Shown here: one piece after another, positions 19,351 through 28,568 of the stretch
Layout: each line of letters begins with the position of its first letter
Position numbering within the stretch: the stretch's first letter is position 1
Assembly: GCA_035913415.1 (NCBI GenBank)
Contig: JAMIIV010000199.1
Location: 10,441 to 74,440, forward strand
Source: UBA5070 sp035913415
GTDB lineage: Bacteria > Fibrobacterota > Fibrobacteria > UBA5070
Length of the DNA: 64,000 nt
Direction of reading: 5' to 3'
The notes under the pieces: generated by a model
Told to the model about the DNA's origin: nothing
What the model saw: only the letters and a program-made list of their open reading frames with translations
Databases searched by the model: none
Translations under genes and position numbers: made by a program

Positions 19351-20142
19351 TCAGCCCTGGATAACGTTGCCCGAGTTGTCGTAGGCGGTGGCCTGGCCGT
19401 TGGCGTCGATCACCATCGTCCCGACCTTCGCGCCATCCTTCAGGAGATCCACGGTCTGGGGCGGGACGCCCGATTCGGTGAACTTGAGGTTCGAGATGGT
19501 GATGCCGTTGACCGACATGCTCAGCGATCCGACCAGGGTCGGTTCGGCGTCCTTCGATGCAGCCGACACCGTGGCGGTCATCGGAGAGATCGACATGGAA
19601 ATGCTCTGGCCCTGGCCGACCATCGTCATGCTCATGTCCATGCGCATCGAGATGGTGTAGCCTCCGGACGAGGTCACGGGCTTGAAGACCAGCGCGTAGT
19701 TCATCTTCATGTTCATGGCCATGCCGTCTTCGTTGGACGTCATGGTCATGGTGATCTTCATCCCCAGACCGGTCGTGGCATAGGAGTTTCCGGCATCGGC
19801 GCACGACGCGAAGGGCGATCCATCGGCCTTGGTGACCTTGATCGAGTAGGACATTTCTCCTTGGGTGATGGACGTGTCGAAGGAGGGGCAGGTGGTCGCC
19901 TGCATGCGGCCCGGGAGGGGCGCGAAGGACGAGGCCAAGCCGGTCGCGATTCCCGTGATGCTCTCCGTCACGCCGTCGATCATGCCGTCTTCGCCGATGA
20001 ACATGCCCATCATGCCAGTCGACTGGGCGATGGACTGCTTGTCCTGCGCGGACAGGGTCGGGGCTTCGGCCTCGTCGTCGCCACAGGCGGTGAAGAGGGG
20101 GAGAGTCAGGGCTGCCAGAAGGGCCAGACTGGATTTGCGCAT
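19351..20142 (-). CDS. hypothetical lipoprotein
   Basis: The 263-aa product has a clear lipoprotein signal (MRKSSLALLAALTLPLFTACGDD, lipobox FTAC). The mature part is rich in Met and Ser/Thr, with alternating strands such as MKITMTMTSNEDGMAMNMKMNY and ISMRMDMSMTMVGQGQSISMS. This suggests a beta-sandwich or barrel. Two cysteines in the mature region may form a disulfide. The start at 20142 follows CTGGAG. I recognise no family. The gene is closed by a strong terminator and appears monocistronic. Confidence 0.8.
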   Translation of the reverse strand: MRKSSLALLAALTLPLFTACGDDEAEAPTLSAQDKQSIAQSTGMMGMFIGEDGMIDGVTESITGIATGLASSFAPLPGRMQATTCPSFDTSITQGEMSYSIKVTKADGSPFASCADAGNSYATTGLGMKITMTMTSNEDGMAMNMKMNYALVFKPVTSSGGYTISMRMDMSMTMVGQGQSISMSISPMTATVSAASKDAEPTLVGSLSMSVNGITISNLKFTESGVPPQTVDLLKDGAKVGTMVIDANGQATAYDNSGNVIQG

Positions 20143-20346
20143 GGATGGATCTCCAGGGAGATGGCGGAGGATTCGGTTGGGACCCCAATGAGGGTTAGGC
20201 TTCATGCTAGCACAATTGCGGAATGAATTCCATGCCTGGGTACACAGGAATCCGCGCAAGTGGATTCTCGAGTCAATTACCGATTTGTTGATCCTGTTTT
20301 CTCATGAATTGATTCGGTGGCCAAAGGCTCCTGTACGATCGTCGAT

Positions 20347-21144
20347 TCAGACCTCGCGACCGGTATCCCGGGGGGCGGGAAGACGCCGGAGCAGTTCGTC
20401 CATGTCTCTGCGCAGGGCCTTGATTTCCGCTTCCATTCCGGTCTCGGCCTTGGTGGGTTCGGCGACCTCCTGGATGGCCGAGACGATCACGCCGATGAAC
20501 AGGTTCAGCACGGCGAAACTGGTGATCACGATGAACGGGACGAAGAACAGCCAAGCCCAGGGGTGGACGGCCATGATGGGACGGACCAGTCCATCCGACC
20601 AGCCTTCGAGGGTCATGATCTGGAAAAGGGTGAAGAACGAACGGGGAAGCGATCCGAACCATGCGTCGAAATCGGCGCCGAACAATTTGGTGGACAGCAC
20701 CGCCGAGACGTAGAACAGGACCAGGAGCACCACGGCGATGGAGGCCATGCCGGGGATGGCCGCGGTCAGCGCGTTCACGACGCGTTTGAGCGAAGGGACG
20801 GTGGAGAACAGGCGCAACGCACGAAGGATGCGCAAGGCACGGAGGACCGATAGACCGCCGGAGTGGGGCAAAAGGGAGATGCCGACGATGACGAAGTCGA
20901 AGAGGTTCCACCCCGAGCGGAAGAAACGGAAGCGGTAGGCGATCATCCGCAACGCGACTTCGATGGTGAAGTAGCCGAGAGCGAGTTTGTCGAGGAGGTG
21001 GAGCAGCGTCCCTGCGACGGACATCACGGCAGGGGAGGTCTCGAGGCCCAGGGTCAACGCATTGATCAGGATGACGATGGTCGTCGTGGTCTGGAAGCGA
21101 GGATGGTGGACGAATTTCTGCAGGGCTGAGAATTGCTGTTCCAT
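20347..21144 (-). CDS. bacterial voltage-gated cation channel (BacNav/BacCav type)
   Basis: The 265-aa protein has the six-helix plan of NaChBac-type channels. S4 (about residues 99-115, LRALRILRALRLF) carries arginines 102, 105, 108 and 111 at three-residue spacing. The pore loop holds the filter T178-L-E-G-W-S-D-G185, and S6 is NLFIGVIVSAIQEV. A charged C-terminal helix (about 230-256) is the expected tetramerising coiled coil. Sodium channels of this family usually read TLESWS. The Gly after Glu and the Asp at the seventh position resemble the calcium-selective CavMr filter instead, so Ca2+ selectivity is likely. The gene stands alone. Confidence 0.9.
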   Translation of the reverse strand: MEQQFSALQKFVHHPRFQTTTTIVILINALTLGLETSPAVMSVAGTLLHLLDKLALGYFTIEVALRMIAYRFRFFRSGWNLFDFVIVGISLLPHSGGLSVLRALRILRALRLFSTVPSLKRVVNALTAAIPGMASIAVVLLVLFYVSAVLSTKLFGADFDAWFGSLPRSFFTLFQIMTLEGWSDGLVRPIMAVHPWAWLFFVPFIVITSFAVLNLFIGVIVSAIQEVAEPTKAETGMEAEIKALRRDMDELLRRLPAPRDTGREV

Positions 21145-21322
21145 GGGCAGGCAAGGTACCCGCTAGGCGGTCGATGTCGCAAGGGTCGCTCCCGGACGGA
21201 AATCATTCCGGTTGGCGTGTGTCGTGTCTTCCGAGGTCGGAATCACGCAAGGCGACGGCGCCAACCGCCGGGTGCAAGTCGTTGCCTGGCGGCCGAAGAA
21301 GCCAGACCGATCGTGAACAGGA

Positions 21323-22084
21323 TCAGGTGCGAGGCGTGGAGTCCGCGATCGGACGTGGACGTGTCTCCCACAGAAACACCAGGAGGCAGGCGATCGCGGT
21401 GGCGCCGAGCACGGGCATGGTCAGAGGCGAAGTGCTACGCACGAACAAAATGACATCCTGTTCGATGGGAACGCCGTCCACGGCACGAAGACGAAACAAC
21501 AGGGCCAGAGGGGTGACGACGACCAGGGCCATTCGGATCCAGGGGCCGGTGAGGAGGGCGCGCCATCCTTGGGCCGATCGCGCCATCATTCGCGCGAACG
21601 CCCAGGCAAGGAGCAGGCATCCGAGGATCGAATGGAAAAGCCAAGCCATGTGGCGCAGGTGGATCGGGCCGGCTTTCGAATCCATCAGTTTGGTGTCCAG
21701 GAAGGACCAGTGGAGGATGGTGGGGCCGTCGTGGGTGAAAAGATCCCAGATCAGGTGGGTTCCCCCGCCGATGAGGGCTCCCAGAATCGTGAGGAGCCAG
21801 GGAAACGATGATGGCGCGGTGCGCGCAAGGGATTCGCATCCGGGAAGTCGAGCGAACCGAGGTACCAGCCAGCGGGAGACAATCGGGGTGAGAAGCATGG
21901 CGAAGGGGGCCGCCAGAAGGACGACGCCGGGGATGGAATGGCTGAACTGGCGGCCCACGCCGGGAAACGCGCGGATCAGGTCGGGGGTCAGCGCGCCCAG
22001 TACCAGAGCGGTCCTCCAGCCACGTGATCGACTGAAGGGGAAGAATGGCAGGGTCGCGGCGGGATGGATGGCAGTGAACGGCAT
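21323..22084 (-). CDS. DUF4184 integral membrane protein
   Basis: The 253-aa protein starts MPFTAIHPAATLPF and continues GALTPDLIRAFPGVG and FSHSIPGVVLLAAPF, the signature N-terminus of the DUF4184 family. About six hydrophobic segments follow, including HLIWDLFTHDG with conserved histidines that recall membrane-bound metal-dependent hydrolases (YdjM-like). The start at 22084 was chosen because family members begin MPFT. It appears monocistronic. A REP-like element lies upstream. The function is unknown. Confidence 0.82.
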   Translation of the reverse strand: MPFTAIHPAATLPFFPFSRSRGWRTALVLGALTPDLIRAFPGVGRQFSHSIPGVVLLAAPFAMLLTPIVSRWLVPRFARLPGCESLARTAPSSFPWLLTILGALIGGGTHLIWDLFTHDGPTILHWSFLDTKLMDSKAGPIHLRHMAWLFHSILGCLLLAWAFARMMARSAQGWRALLTGPWIRMALVVVTPLALLFRLRAVDGVPIEQDVILFVRSTSPLTMPVLGATAIACLLVFLWETRPRPIADSTPRT

Positions 22085-22191
22085 GAGTGAAGACCAATCT
22101 ACGGATTTCAGGAGGGACGGGTAGGGCGGAGGGGACGTCCAGATCGCCCGTCCGGGTGCTTCCCACGCATCGAGTGGTCGAGCCGATATTC

Positions 22192-22245
22192 GGTGGTCGA
22201 GTCTGTCGAGACCCACCGCTCCGGTCTCGGCAGGCTAGACCACCG
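22192..22245. repeat. REP-like palindromic repeat, copy 1
   Basis: GGTGGTCGAGTCTGTCGAG on the left arm is answered by GGTCTCGGCAGGCTAGACCACC on the right, around a short GC-rich centre. This copy is slightly degenerate on the right. Related copies occur at 27796 and 54991. Confidence 0.75.
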
Positions 22246-22308
22246 AGTGCCCCGCCTCCGGAAGCATCGACTCCGTGACGAATTCCGGCCGAGTGGACGG
22301 CACCGGGG

Positions 22309-24090
22309 CTATCGCCCGCAGGCCGCCCGCCACCCGCCGCACGAGGTGATGTCTTCCATGTCCTGCACGCCGTGTGGCTCGGCGAGAAAGCCCATGCACG
22401 TCGAGCCATCTTCCAGTTCCAGCGTTCCCAGGCACAGGGGCGGGCGAACGCAGGTGGCCAGGAAGGAACCGGCCCCTTGTGGGGGAAGACTCCAGAGCTC
22501 GACCTCGAACGGGGAGCCCTCGGGGGAGCGTACAAGTCCCGGGAAGCGGCGTTCGCCGCGCACGATCCGGAATGCCCGGTACACCGATGATGTGCGTGTG
22601 GTTCGCTCCAGTCGCCCACCTCGCTCGCGCAGTTCGTGGTTCAGCGGGAGCCCGTCCATGTGCAGTCCGGCCACGGCGATCACGACCCGGGGTGCCTCGG
22701 GCGCACCGGCCAGCGGCTCGCGCGGGGGCATGGGACCATCCACTCCGGATGCCAGATTCTGGTGGGCCTGGAAACGTGATCCCAGGGTCAGCAACGCATG
22801 GTCGTGGAAGGCCGGGGCGAAGAGGGTGATGCCGAAAGGCAGGCCCGACGGGTCGAAGCCGGCTGGAAGCGCCAGGGCGGAAAGGTCGAGAAGGTTGCAG
22901 AAGTTCGTGCCACGCCCCAGATGCGCATTGGGGCCGAACGGATCGGCCGCGACCTCGGCCAAGGTGGGGTGTGATCCCGCCGTGGGGAGGATCACGACAT
23001 CGATCCCGCGCATCTGGCGGTCGACAGCGGCTCGCAAGGCCTCCAGACGGTCCTGGGCTCGGAACAATTCGGAGGCCAGGCGTTCGCGCCCCCCTTGGAG
23101 GATGCGCAACGTGGTAGGATGCACGGATGCGGGAAAGGCATCGGCGAAGGCACCCACGGCGGCCCAGCGCTCGGCGACCCAGGGGCCTTCGTAGAGCAGG
23201 GCGGCCGTCTCGGCCCAGAGGGTGAAGTCGAGGGGGACGCGGCGTCCGCCGAGCTCTTCGAGACGACGTATGGCGTGTTCCCAAAGAGGGTGCCAGGCGG
23301 CATGGGTGAGGTAGGGAACGTTGTAGGGGACGGCAAACACGAATCCCGCGGAGAGCCCCGCCGGCGGGAGCGAGGGCCACGAGCGACTGCGCGGATCGCG
23401 CGGATCGGGGCCGCGTGCGATGTCCCAGACCGCGTAGGCATCGTGGCAGGAATGGGCGAACACGCTCAGGCAATCCAGGCTCGCGCAGGCGGGAACCACC
23501 CCGGAAGCGGGCAGGACCCCGCGCGTGGGTTTAAGGCCCACGAGGTTCCCGAAGGCAGCCGGAATCCGTCCGGATCCGGCGGTGTCGGTGCCCAGGGCGA
23601 ACGCGACCTGGTCGAGGGCCAGCGCCACCGCCGAGCCCGAAGAGCTGCCCCCGGAGATGCGATCGGGATCGAAGACGCTGCGGCACGCCCCGTAGGGGGT
23701 GCGTGTGCCCACTAGGCCCGTGGCAAACTGGTCGAGATTGGTCTTGCCGATCGGTACGGCCCCGGCCTCGCGCAGGCGGGCCACGACCACGGCATCGGCC
23801 ACCGGCGTGTGCGCGAAGTCCGGACAGGCCGCGGTGGTGGGCCAGCCCGCGACGTCGATGTTGTCCTTGACCGCGAAGGGGAGCCCGAAGAGCGGCAGGT
23901 GGTGTCCCGCCGACCGGGCCGCTTCGATACGGTCGGCTTCCGAGGCGATCTCGGCTTCGGTGGCCAGATGGATCCAGACAGCAGGGTCGCCCGACGCGCG
24001 GGCACGGCGCAGGCTCTCCAGCAGCAGGGAGCGGGTGTCGATGGCGCCGGATTCGAGCTGGTGGCGGATGCTGGTCGGATCGAGTCTCAT
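22309..24090 (-). CDS. atzF: allophanate hydrolase
   Basis: The 593-aa enzyme hydrolyses allophanate to two ammonia and two CO2. The N-terminal amidase-signature domain (to about residue 440) has the catalytic Lys in FAVKDNIDV, the Gly/Ser-rich RISGGSSSGSAVAL and the nucleophile region GTDTAGSGRIPA. The C-terminal domain (about 470-593) ends ...DITSCGGWRAACGR, as in AtzF/DUR1 proteins. Its ATG overlaps the carboxylase stop (ATGA), so the two enzymes are translationally coupled. It is the final gene of the transporter-carboxylase operon and completes nitrogen release. Confidence 0.95.
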   Translation of the reverse strand: MRLDPTSIRHQLESGAIDTRSLLLESLRRARASGDPAVWIHLATEAEIASEADRIEAARSAGHHLPLFGLPFAVKDNIDVAGWPTTAACPDFAHTPVADAVVVARLREAGAVPIGKTNLDQFATGLVGTRTPYGACRSVFDPDRISGGSSSGSAVALALDQVAFALGTDTAGSGRIPAAFGNLVGLKPTRGVLPASGVVPACASLDCLSVFAHSCHDAYAVWDIARGPDPRDPRSRSWPSLPPAGLSAGFVFAVPYNVPYLTHAAWHPLWEHAIRRLEELGGRRVPLDFTLWAETAALLYEGPWVAERWAAVGAFADAFPASVHPTTLRILQGGRERLASELFRAQDRLEALRAAVDRQMRGIDVVILPTAGSHPTLAEVAADPFGPNAHLGRGTNFCNLLDLSALALPAGFDPSGLPFGITLFAPAFHDHALLTLGSRFQAHQNLASGVDGPMPPREPLAGAPEAPRVVIAVAGLHMDGLPLNHELRERGGRLERTTRTSSVYRAFRIVRGERRFPGLVRSPEGSPFEVELWSLPPQGAGSFLATCVRPPLCLGTLELEDGSTCMGFLAEPHGVQDMEDITSCGGWRAACGR

Positions 24091-27000
24091 GGGGCCTCCA
24101 GCACGATCAGGACTTGGCCAGGGGCGGCGGCCGATCCCGCGGATGCCCGCACGTCGAGGACGGTGCCGGAACGCGGAGAACACACGGGAGCTTCCATCTT
24201 CATGCTTTCCAGCACCACGAGGGTTTCTCCTTCCAGGACCTGCTGGCCGGGCTCGACCAGCACCTTCCAGACGCTGCCCGGGAGGTCGGCGCACACCGCC
24301 TCCGCTCCTTCGGGAATGTCGGATTCCGTCTGCGCCGGGCCGGCATCCTGGGAGCCCACCACCGAGACGCCTTGGTCCTCCCAGCGCCGGCGCTCGGCGG
24401 CGAAGGCCTCGCGTTGCACGGTCTGGAACGCGTCGATGGAAGACGACTCGGCGGCGAGGAACCTCTTGTGGTCCTTCCAGCGGAAGGTCCCGGGTTCGAT
24501 CTTCAGGTGCAGCCGCCCGCGGGGGAAGTCTTCGCGCAGACGCAGCAGTTCGTCGGCCGGGACTTCGTAGAACCGGATCCGGTCGAAGAATCGCAACAGC
24601 CACGGGCGGGCAAATTCCGTCGTGGTCAGCCACCGGTTCCACATCTGCACGGTGCGTCCGACGAACTGGTAGCCGCCCGGACCCTCCATGCCGTACACGC
24701 ACAGGTAGGCGCCGCCGATGCCCACGGCGTTCTCGGGAGTCCAGGTGCGGGCGGGGTTGTACTTGGTGGTCACGAGCCGGTGGCGCGGGTCCAGCGGCGT
24801 GGCCACCGGCGCCCCCAGGTACACGTCGCCCAGGCCCATCACCAGGTATTGCGCCTGGAACACGATGCGCTTGACGTCGTCGATGGAATCCAGGCCGTTG
24901 ACGCGACGGATGAACTCGATGTTGGAGGGGCACCATGGGGCGTCGGGGCGCACGGTGCTGGTGTACTTCCCGATGGCCACGCGGGTGGCGGGGTCGTCCC
25001 ACGACAGGGGCAGCCACACGGTCCGGCTTTCGAATTCGATGTCCTCGGCGTCGGGCAGGGCGTTTTCCAGGTCGAGCAGCCGGGAAAGCAGGCGCGAACG
25101 CGACAGGATGCGTGGATCGAACCGCACCTGCAAACTGCGGATGCCGGGGGTCAGGTCGGTCACGCCTTCCAGCGATTCCGCCTGCAGCGCCTGGAGAAGC
25201 GCCTGGGCGCGCAGCCGCAGGGCGATGTCCAGGACCATCGGTCCGAATTCGACGAGGATGGCGTCGTCGCCGTCCTGACGCACGCACAGTTCGGGCAAAA
25301 GCTCGCGGCTTCCGGAGCGGTGGAGGACGATCTCGGTGGCCGCCTCGGCCCAGGGAACGGGAGCCGTCTTGACAATTTCCGCCAAGGCGCGTTCGGAGCC
25401 GCGGGCGTGGGCGTGCAGCACGGGCACGAACCGGATCGTGTCTCCGGCGCGCAATTGCCCGACCTTCCACAGTTCGGCCAGGGCGATGGTGACGGGGCAG
25501 GCGAATCCGCCCAGGGAAGGGCCGTCGGGGCCGAGGATCACGGGCATGTCGCCGGTGAAGTCGACGGTTCCCGGCACGTAGGCGTTGTCGTGCAGGTTGG
25601 AGGGATGCAGTCCAGCTTCGCCGCCATCGGCGCGCGCCCATCGGGGCGTCGGGCCGACCAGTCGCACGCCGGTGCGGTCGGAGTTGTAGTGGACGCTCCA
25701 GTCGGCGGCGAAGAAGTCGTCCATGTCTTCGGGCAGGAAATACTCGGGGGCCGCGTGGGGCCCCATCAGGACGCCGATCCGCCAGGCGCTCGACAGTTCG
25801 GGCCGGCTCTCGGACGGCACGGACTCGGCACGGGGACTGGAAGTCGCGATTCCCAACGGGATCTGGTCGCCGACCCGCAGGGCGCGTCCACCATGGCCGC
25901 CGAAGCCGCCCAGCGTGAACGTCGATCGCGACCCGAGATGCTCCGGCACGTCCAGGCCGCCGGCCACCAGCAGATAGCCGCGTGCACCGGGGCCGACCAC
26001 CCGAGGGCACGACAGGATCTGACCCGCATGCCAGGGGAAAGGATCCCAGGTCGGAACCGGGGCGCCATCGAGAGTGGCCCCGAAATCGGCACCCGCGAGC
26101 ACCGCCCAGGTGTCGGTGTGGGCCTTGAGGGTGGGCCCCTTGAGGACGAATTCGAGACCTGCCATGCCTTCGGGATTTCCCAGGGCGAGATTGCCCAGAC
26201 GGAACGATCGGTCGTCCATCGGTCCGGACGGAGGGATGCCCACGTCCCACAGGCCCTGTCGACCGGGCCAGTCCTGCACCGTGGTCTGGGCACCCGCCGA
26301 CAGCACTTCGAGGCTGCGGGGGGTGTCGGCGATGGTGCCCACCAGGCCGGTGTGCATGCGCGCTGCCGTGAAGTCGGGGTGCGCGAGGATGCGGCGCACA
26401 TGGCCGATGTTCGTGGCGATCCCGCCCAGGCGCGTGCTTGCCAGAGCGGTGTCCAGCAGGGCCAGCGCGTCTTCCCGCGTGGCGGCGTGCGCGATGATCT
26501 TGGCGACCATGGGGTCGTACCAGGGCGGGATCTCGGTGCCGGCCCGGACCCAGGTTTCGACGCGCACATCGGTGGGGAACACCGCCTCCGTGAGCAGTCC
26601 GCACGAGGGTGCGTGACCGCGCGCAGGATCTTCCGCGTACACGCGGGCCTGCACCGAATGGCCCGAGGGCGCAGGGATGGCATCCAGGAAGGATGTGTCG
26701 CCGGCACCGCAGCGGATCATCCATTCTACCAGGTCGATGCCGAAGATCTCCTCGGTGACGCCGTGCTCCACCTGCAGGCGGGTGTTCACCTCCAGGAAGG
26801 CCGCATCACCGGTGTCGGCATCCAGCACGAACTCGACGGTGCCAGCCGAGCGGTACGAGACCGACCGTCCCAAGGCCGCGGCCGTGTGTTCCAGGCGTGC
26901 GCGCAAGTCGTCGGTGAGTCCTGGCGCGGGGGCTTCCTCGATCACCTTCTGGTTGCGCCGCTGCGCCGAGCAGTCGCGCGTGCCCAGGGCCTCCACGCGC

Positions 27001-27653
27001 CCCTTGCCATCGCCGAAGATCTGCACCTCCACGTGGCGAGCCCGCACCACCAGGCGCTCCAGGTAGAGTCCCGCATCCTTGAAGTTGGCGCGGGCCAGAT
27101 CGGCCACGGCGTCCCAGGCGACGTCCAGTTCGGCTTCGGATGCCACGCGGCGCATGCCGATGCCCCCGCCGCCGGCGGTGCTCTTGAGCATCACGGGGTA
27201 CCCGATGCGGGATGCCTCCATGCGGGCCTGGTCCAGGGAGTCCAGCAGGCCCGTGCCCGGAAGCAGGGGCACGCCGCTCTCGATGGCCTTGGCGCGCGCG
27301 CTGTGTTTGAGTCCGAACACGCGCATCTGCTCCGGGCTGGGTCCCAGGAAAACGATGCCGGCCGCCTCGCAGGCCTCGGCGAAGGCCGCGTTCTCCGAGA
27401 GGAACCCGTACCCGGGGTGGATGGCCTGGGCGCCGGTGCGGCGCGCGGCCTCCAGGATGGCTTCGGCGTTCAGGTAGCTGGCGGAGGCCTGCGCGGGGCC
27501 GATGCACACGGCCTCGTCGGCCATGTCGATGTGGAGGCTGTCGCGGTCGGCTTCGGAGTGCACGGCCACCGATGCCAGGCCCATGCGTCGCAACGTGCGG
27601 AGGATGCGGCAGGCGATGGCGCCGCGGTTGGCCACGAGAACTTTGTCGAACAT
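24087..27653 (-). CDS. biotin-dependent urea/guanidine carboxylase
   Basis: The 1188-aa protein has a biotin carboxylase half (MFDKVLVANRGAIACRILRTL, STAGGGGIGMRRV, EVNTRLQVEHGVTEE). KipA/KipI-type carboxyltransferase domains follow (about 480-1050; VQDWPGRQGLWDVG, TKYNPARTWTPENAVGIGG), and a C-terminal biotinyl domain carries the attachment Lys in LESMKMEAP. It carboxylates urea or guanidine using ATP and bicarbonate. The neighbouring urea-amidolyase-associated proteins make guanidine the likelier substrate, since those proteins form carboxyguanidine deiminase in characterised loci. The distinction depends on active-site residues I cannot place with certainty. Confidence 0.9.
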   Translation of the reverse strand: MFDKVLVANRGAIACRILRTLRRMGLASVAVHSEADRDSLHIDMADEAVCIGPAQASASYLNAEAILEAARRTGAQAIHPGYGFLSENAAFAEACEAAGIVFLGPSPEQMRVFGLKHSARAKAIESGVPLLPGTGLLDSLDQARMEASRIGYPVMLKSTAGGGGIGMRRVASEAELDVAWDAVADLARANFKDAGLYLERLVVRARHVEVQIFGDGKGRVEALGTRDCSAQRRNQKVIEEAPAPGLTDDLRARLEHTAAALGRSVSYRSAGTVEFVLDADTGDAAFLEVNTRLQVEHGVTEEIFGIDLVEWMIRCGAGDTSFLDAIPAPSGHSVQARVYAEDPARGHAPSCGLLTEAVFPTDVRVETWVRAGTEIPPWYDPMVAKIIAHAATREDALALLDTALASTRLGGIATNIGHVRRILAHPDFTAARMHTGLVGTIADTPRSLEVLSAGAQTTVQDWPGRQGLWDVGIPPSGPMDDRSFRLGNLALGNPEGMAGLEFVLKGPTLKAHTDTWAVLAGADFGATLDGAPVPTWDPFPWHAGQILSCPRVVGPGARGYLLVAGGLDVPEHLGSRSTFTLGGFGGHGGRALRVGDQIPLGIATSSPRAESVPSESRPELSSAWRIGVLMGPHAAPEYFLPEDMDDFFAADWSVHYNSDRTGVRLVGPTPRWARADGGEAGLHPSNLHDNAYVPGTVDFTGDMPVILGPDGPSLGGFACPVTIALAELWKVGQLRAGDTIRFVPVLHAHARGSERALAEIVKTAPVPWAEAATEIVLHRSGSRELLPELCVRQDGDDAILVEFGPMVLDIALRLRAQALLQALQAESLEGVTDLTPGIRSLQVRFDPRILSRSRLLSRLLDLENALPDAEDIEFESRTVWLPLSWDDPATRVAIGKYTSTVRPDAPWCPSNIEFIRRVNGLDSIDDVKRIVFQAQYLVMGLGDVYLGAPVATPLDPRHRLVTTKYNPARTWTPENAVGIGGAYLCVYGMEGPGGYQFVGRTVQMWNRWLTTTEFARPWLLRFFDRIRFYEVPADELLRLREDFPRGRLHLKIEPGTFRWKDHKRFLAAESSSIDAFQTVQREAFAAERRRWEDQGVSVVGSQDAGPAQTESDIPEGAEAVCADLPGSVWKVLVEPGQQVLEGETLVVLESMKMEAPVCSPRSGTVLDVRASAGSAAAPGQVLIVLEAP

Positions 27654-27795
27654 GACGGAATCCGTCTTCAGCGGGCCGTCCCGCCTGTGTGGTGGTGCCG
27701 CGTGGGTCGTCCCGCGCGGCGGAAGGTGTGTCGGATCAGACCGAGGTTGCGGCGTTGCTGGTCGGGCCGGAGGTGCTGTGGTCGGGTGATCCTCC

Positions 27796-27848
27796 GGTGG
27801 TCGAGTCTGTCGAGACCGGCGCGGTGGGTCTCGACAAGCTCGACCACC
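27796..27848. repeat. REP-like palindromic repeat, copy 2
   Basis: GGTGGTCGAGTCTGTCGAG faces CTCGACAAGCTCGACCACC across a GC-rich centre. It sits in the 264-nt gap between the carboxylase and the associated-protein gene, followed by further GCTCGACCACCG fragments to about 27903. It may shape mRNA processing within the operon. Confidence 0.8.
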
Positions 27849-27917
27849 GAATCGCTGGACCCCGAACCGAGGAACGCTCGGCCACCGGATGCTCGACCAC
27901 CGAACCTCCGACCATCG

Positions 27918-28568
27918 TCATGGGTTCCACACGAGCATGCGCACCGGGGTGGGATTCCAGCCGTTGCACGGATTGTTGAGCTGCGGGCAGTTGGAGACCA
28001 GCACCAGGATGTCGGACAGGGCTTCCAGCTCCACGTATTTGCCCGCGTCGCTGATGCCGTCGGCGAAGCGCAGGCCCCCTTCGGCGGTGACCGGCACGTT
28101 CATGAAGAAGTTCACGTTGGCGCCGATGTCGCGTTTGTCCAGGGCGCGTCCCGAGCGCGCCATGGCCAGCAGGAAACTGTCGCGGCAGTTGTGCATGGGG
28201 CGTTTGTCGAGGGCGTAGCGCACCTGGTTCGATTCGGCGGCGCAGGCCCCGCCGACGGTGTCGTGGCGACCACAGGTGTCGGCGACGATGCGCGCCATGG
28301 AACGGCCGCGGGTGGAGCGAAGCACCGAACCCGTGGTCAGGAACAGGTTGCCCTGCTCGCGGATGGTGTTTTCCGCGCTGTAGCGCTCGGAGGGGTCGCG
28401 CGCGTCCAGGAAGAACGTGTCGACGGCCTGGTTGCCTTCCAGGTCCACGATGCGCAGGATCTGTCCGGCGCGCAGTTCGTGCAGCCAGTGGTCGCCGGAT
28501 TCGACGACATGGTCGACCGTGGCGCGGGCGGGATCGAGCCGGCTCTCGACGAGGTTGGAGGCGCTCAC
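27918..28568 (-). CDS. urea-amidolyase-associated protein 2 (DUF1989)
   Basis: The 216-aa protein belongs to the DUF1989 family. Key segments are GQILRIVDLEGNQAVDTFFLDARDPSERYS, CGRHDTVGGACAAESN and NVNFFMNVPV, with conserved Cys and His residues for metal binding. With the upstream paralogue it probably forms the two-subunit carboxyguanidine deiminase (CgdAB type), converting carboxyguanidine to allophanate plus ammonia. That assignment follows from characterised guanidine loci and is an inference here. The GTG start at 28568 overlaps the stop of the first paralogue (GTGA). Confidence 0.85.
   Translation of the reverse strand: MSASNLVESRLDPARATVDHVVESGDHWLHELRAGQILRIVDLEGNQAVDTFFLDARDPSERYSAENTIREQGNLFLTTGSVLRSTRGRSMARIVADTCGRHDTVGGACAAESNQVRYALDKRPMHNCRDSFLLAMARSGRALDKRDIGANVNFFMNVPVTAEGGLRFADGISDAGKYVELEALSDILVLVSNCPQLNNPCNGWNPTPVRMLVWNP

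Noticed and set aside
22309..26724. Single 1471-aa minus-strand protein
   Set aside because: Only the last 593 residues are real (allophanate hydrolase). The upstream part is a shadow of the carboxylase, which has its own frame and stop at 24087.
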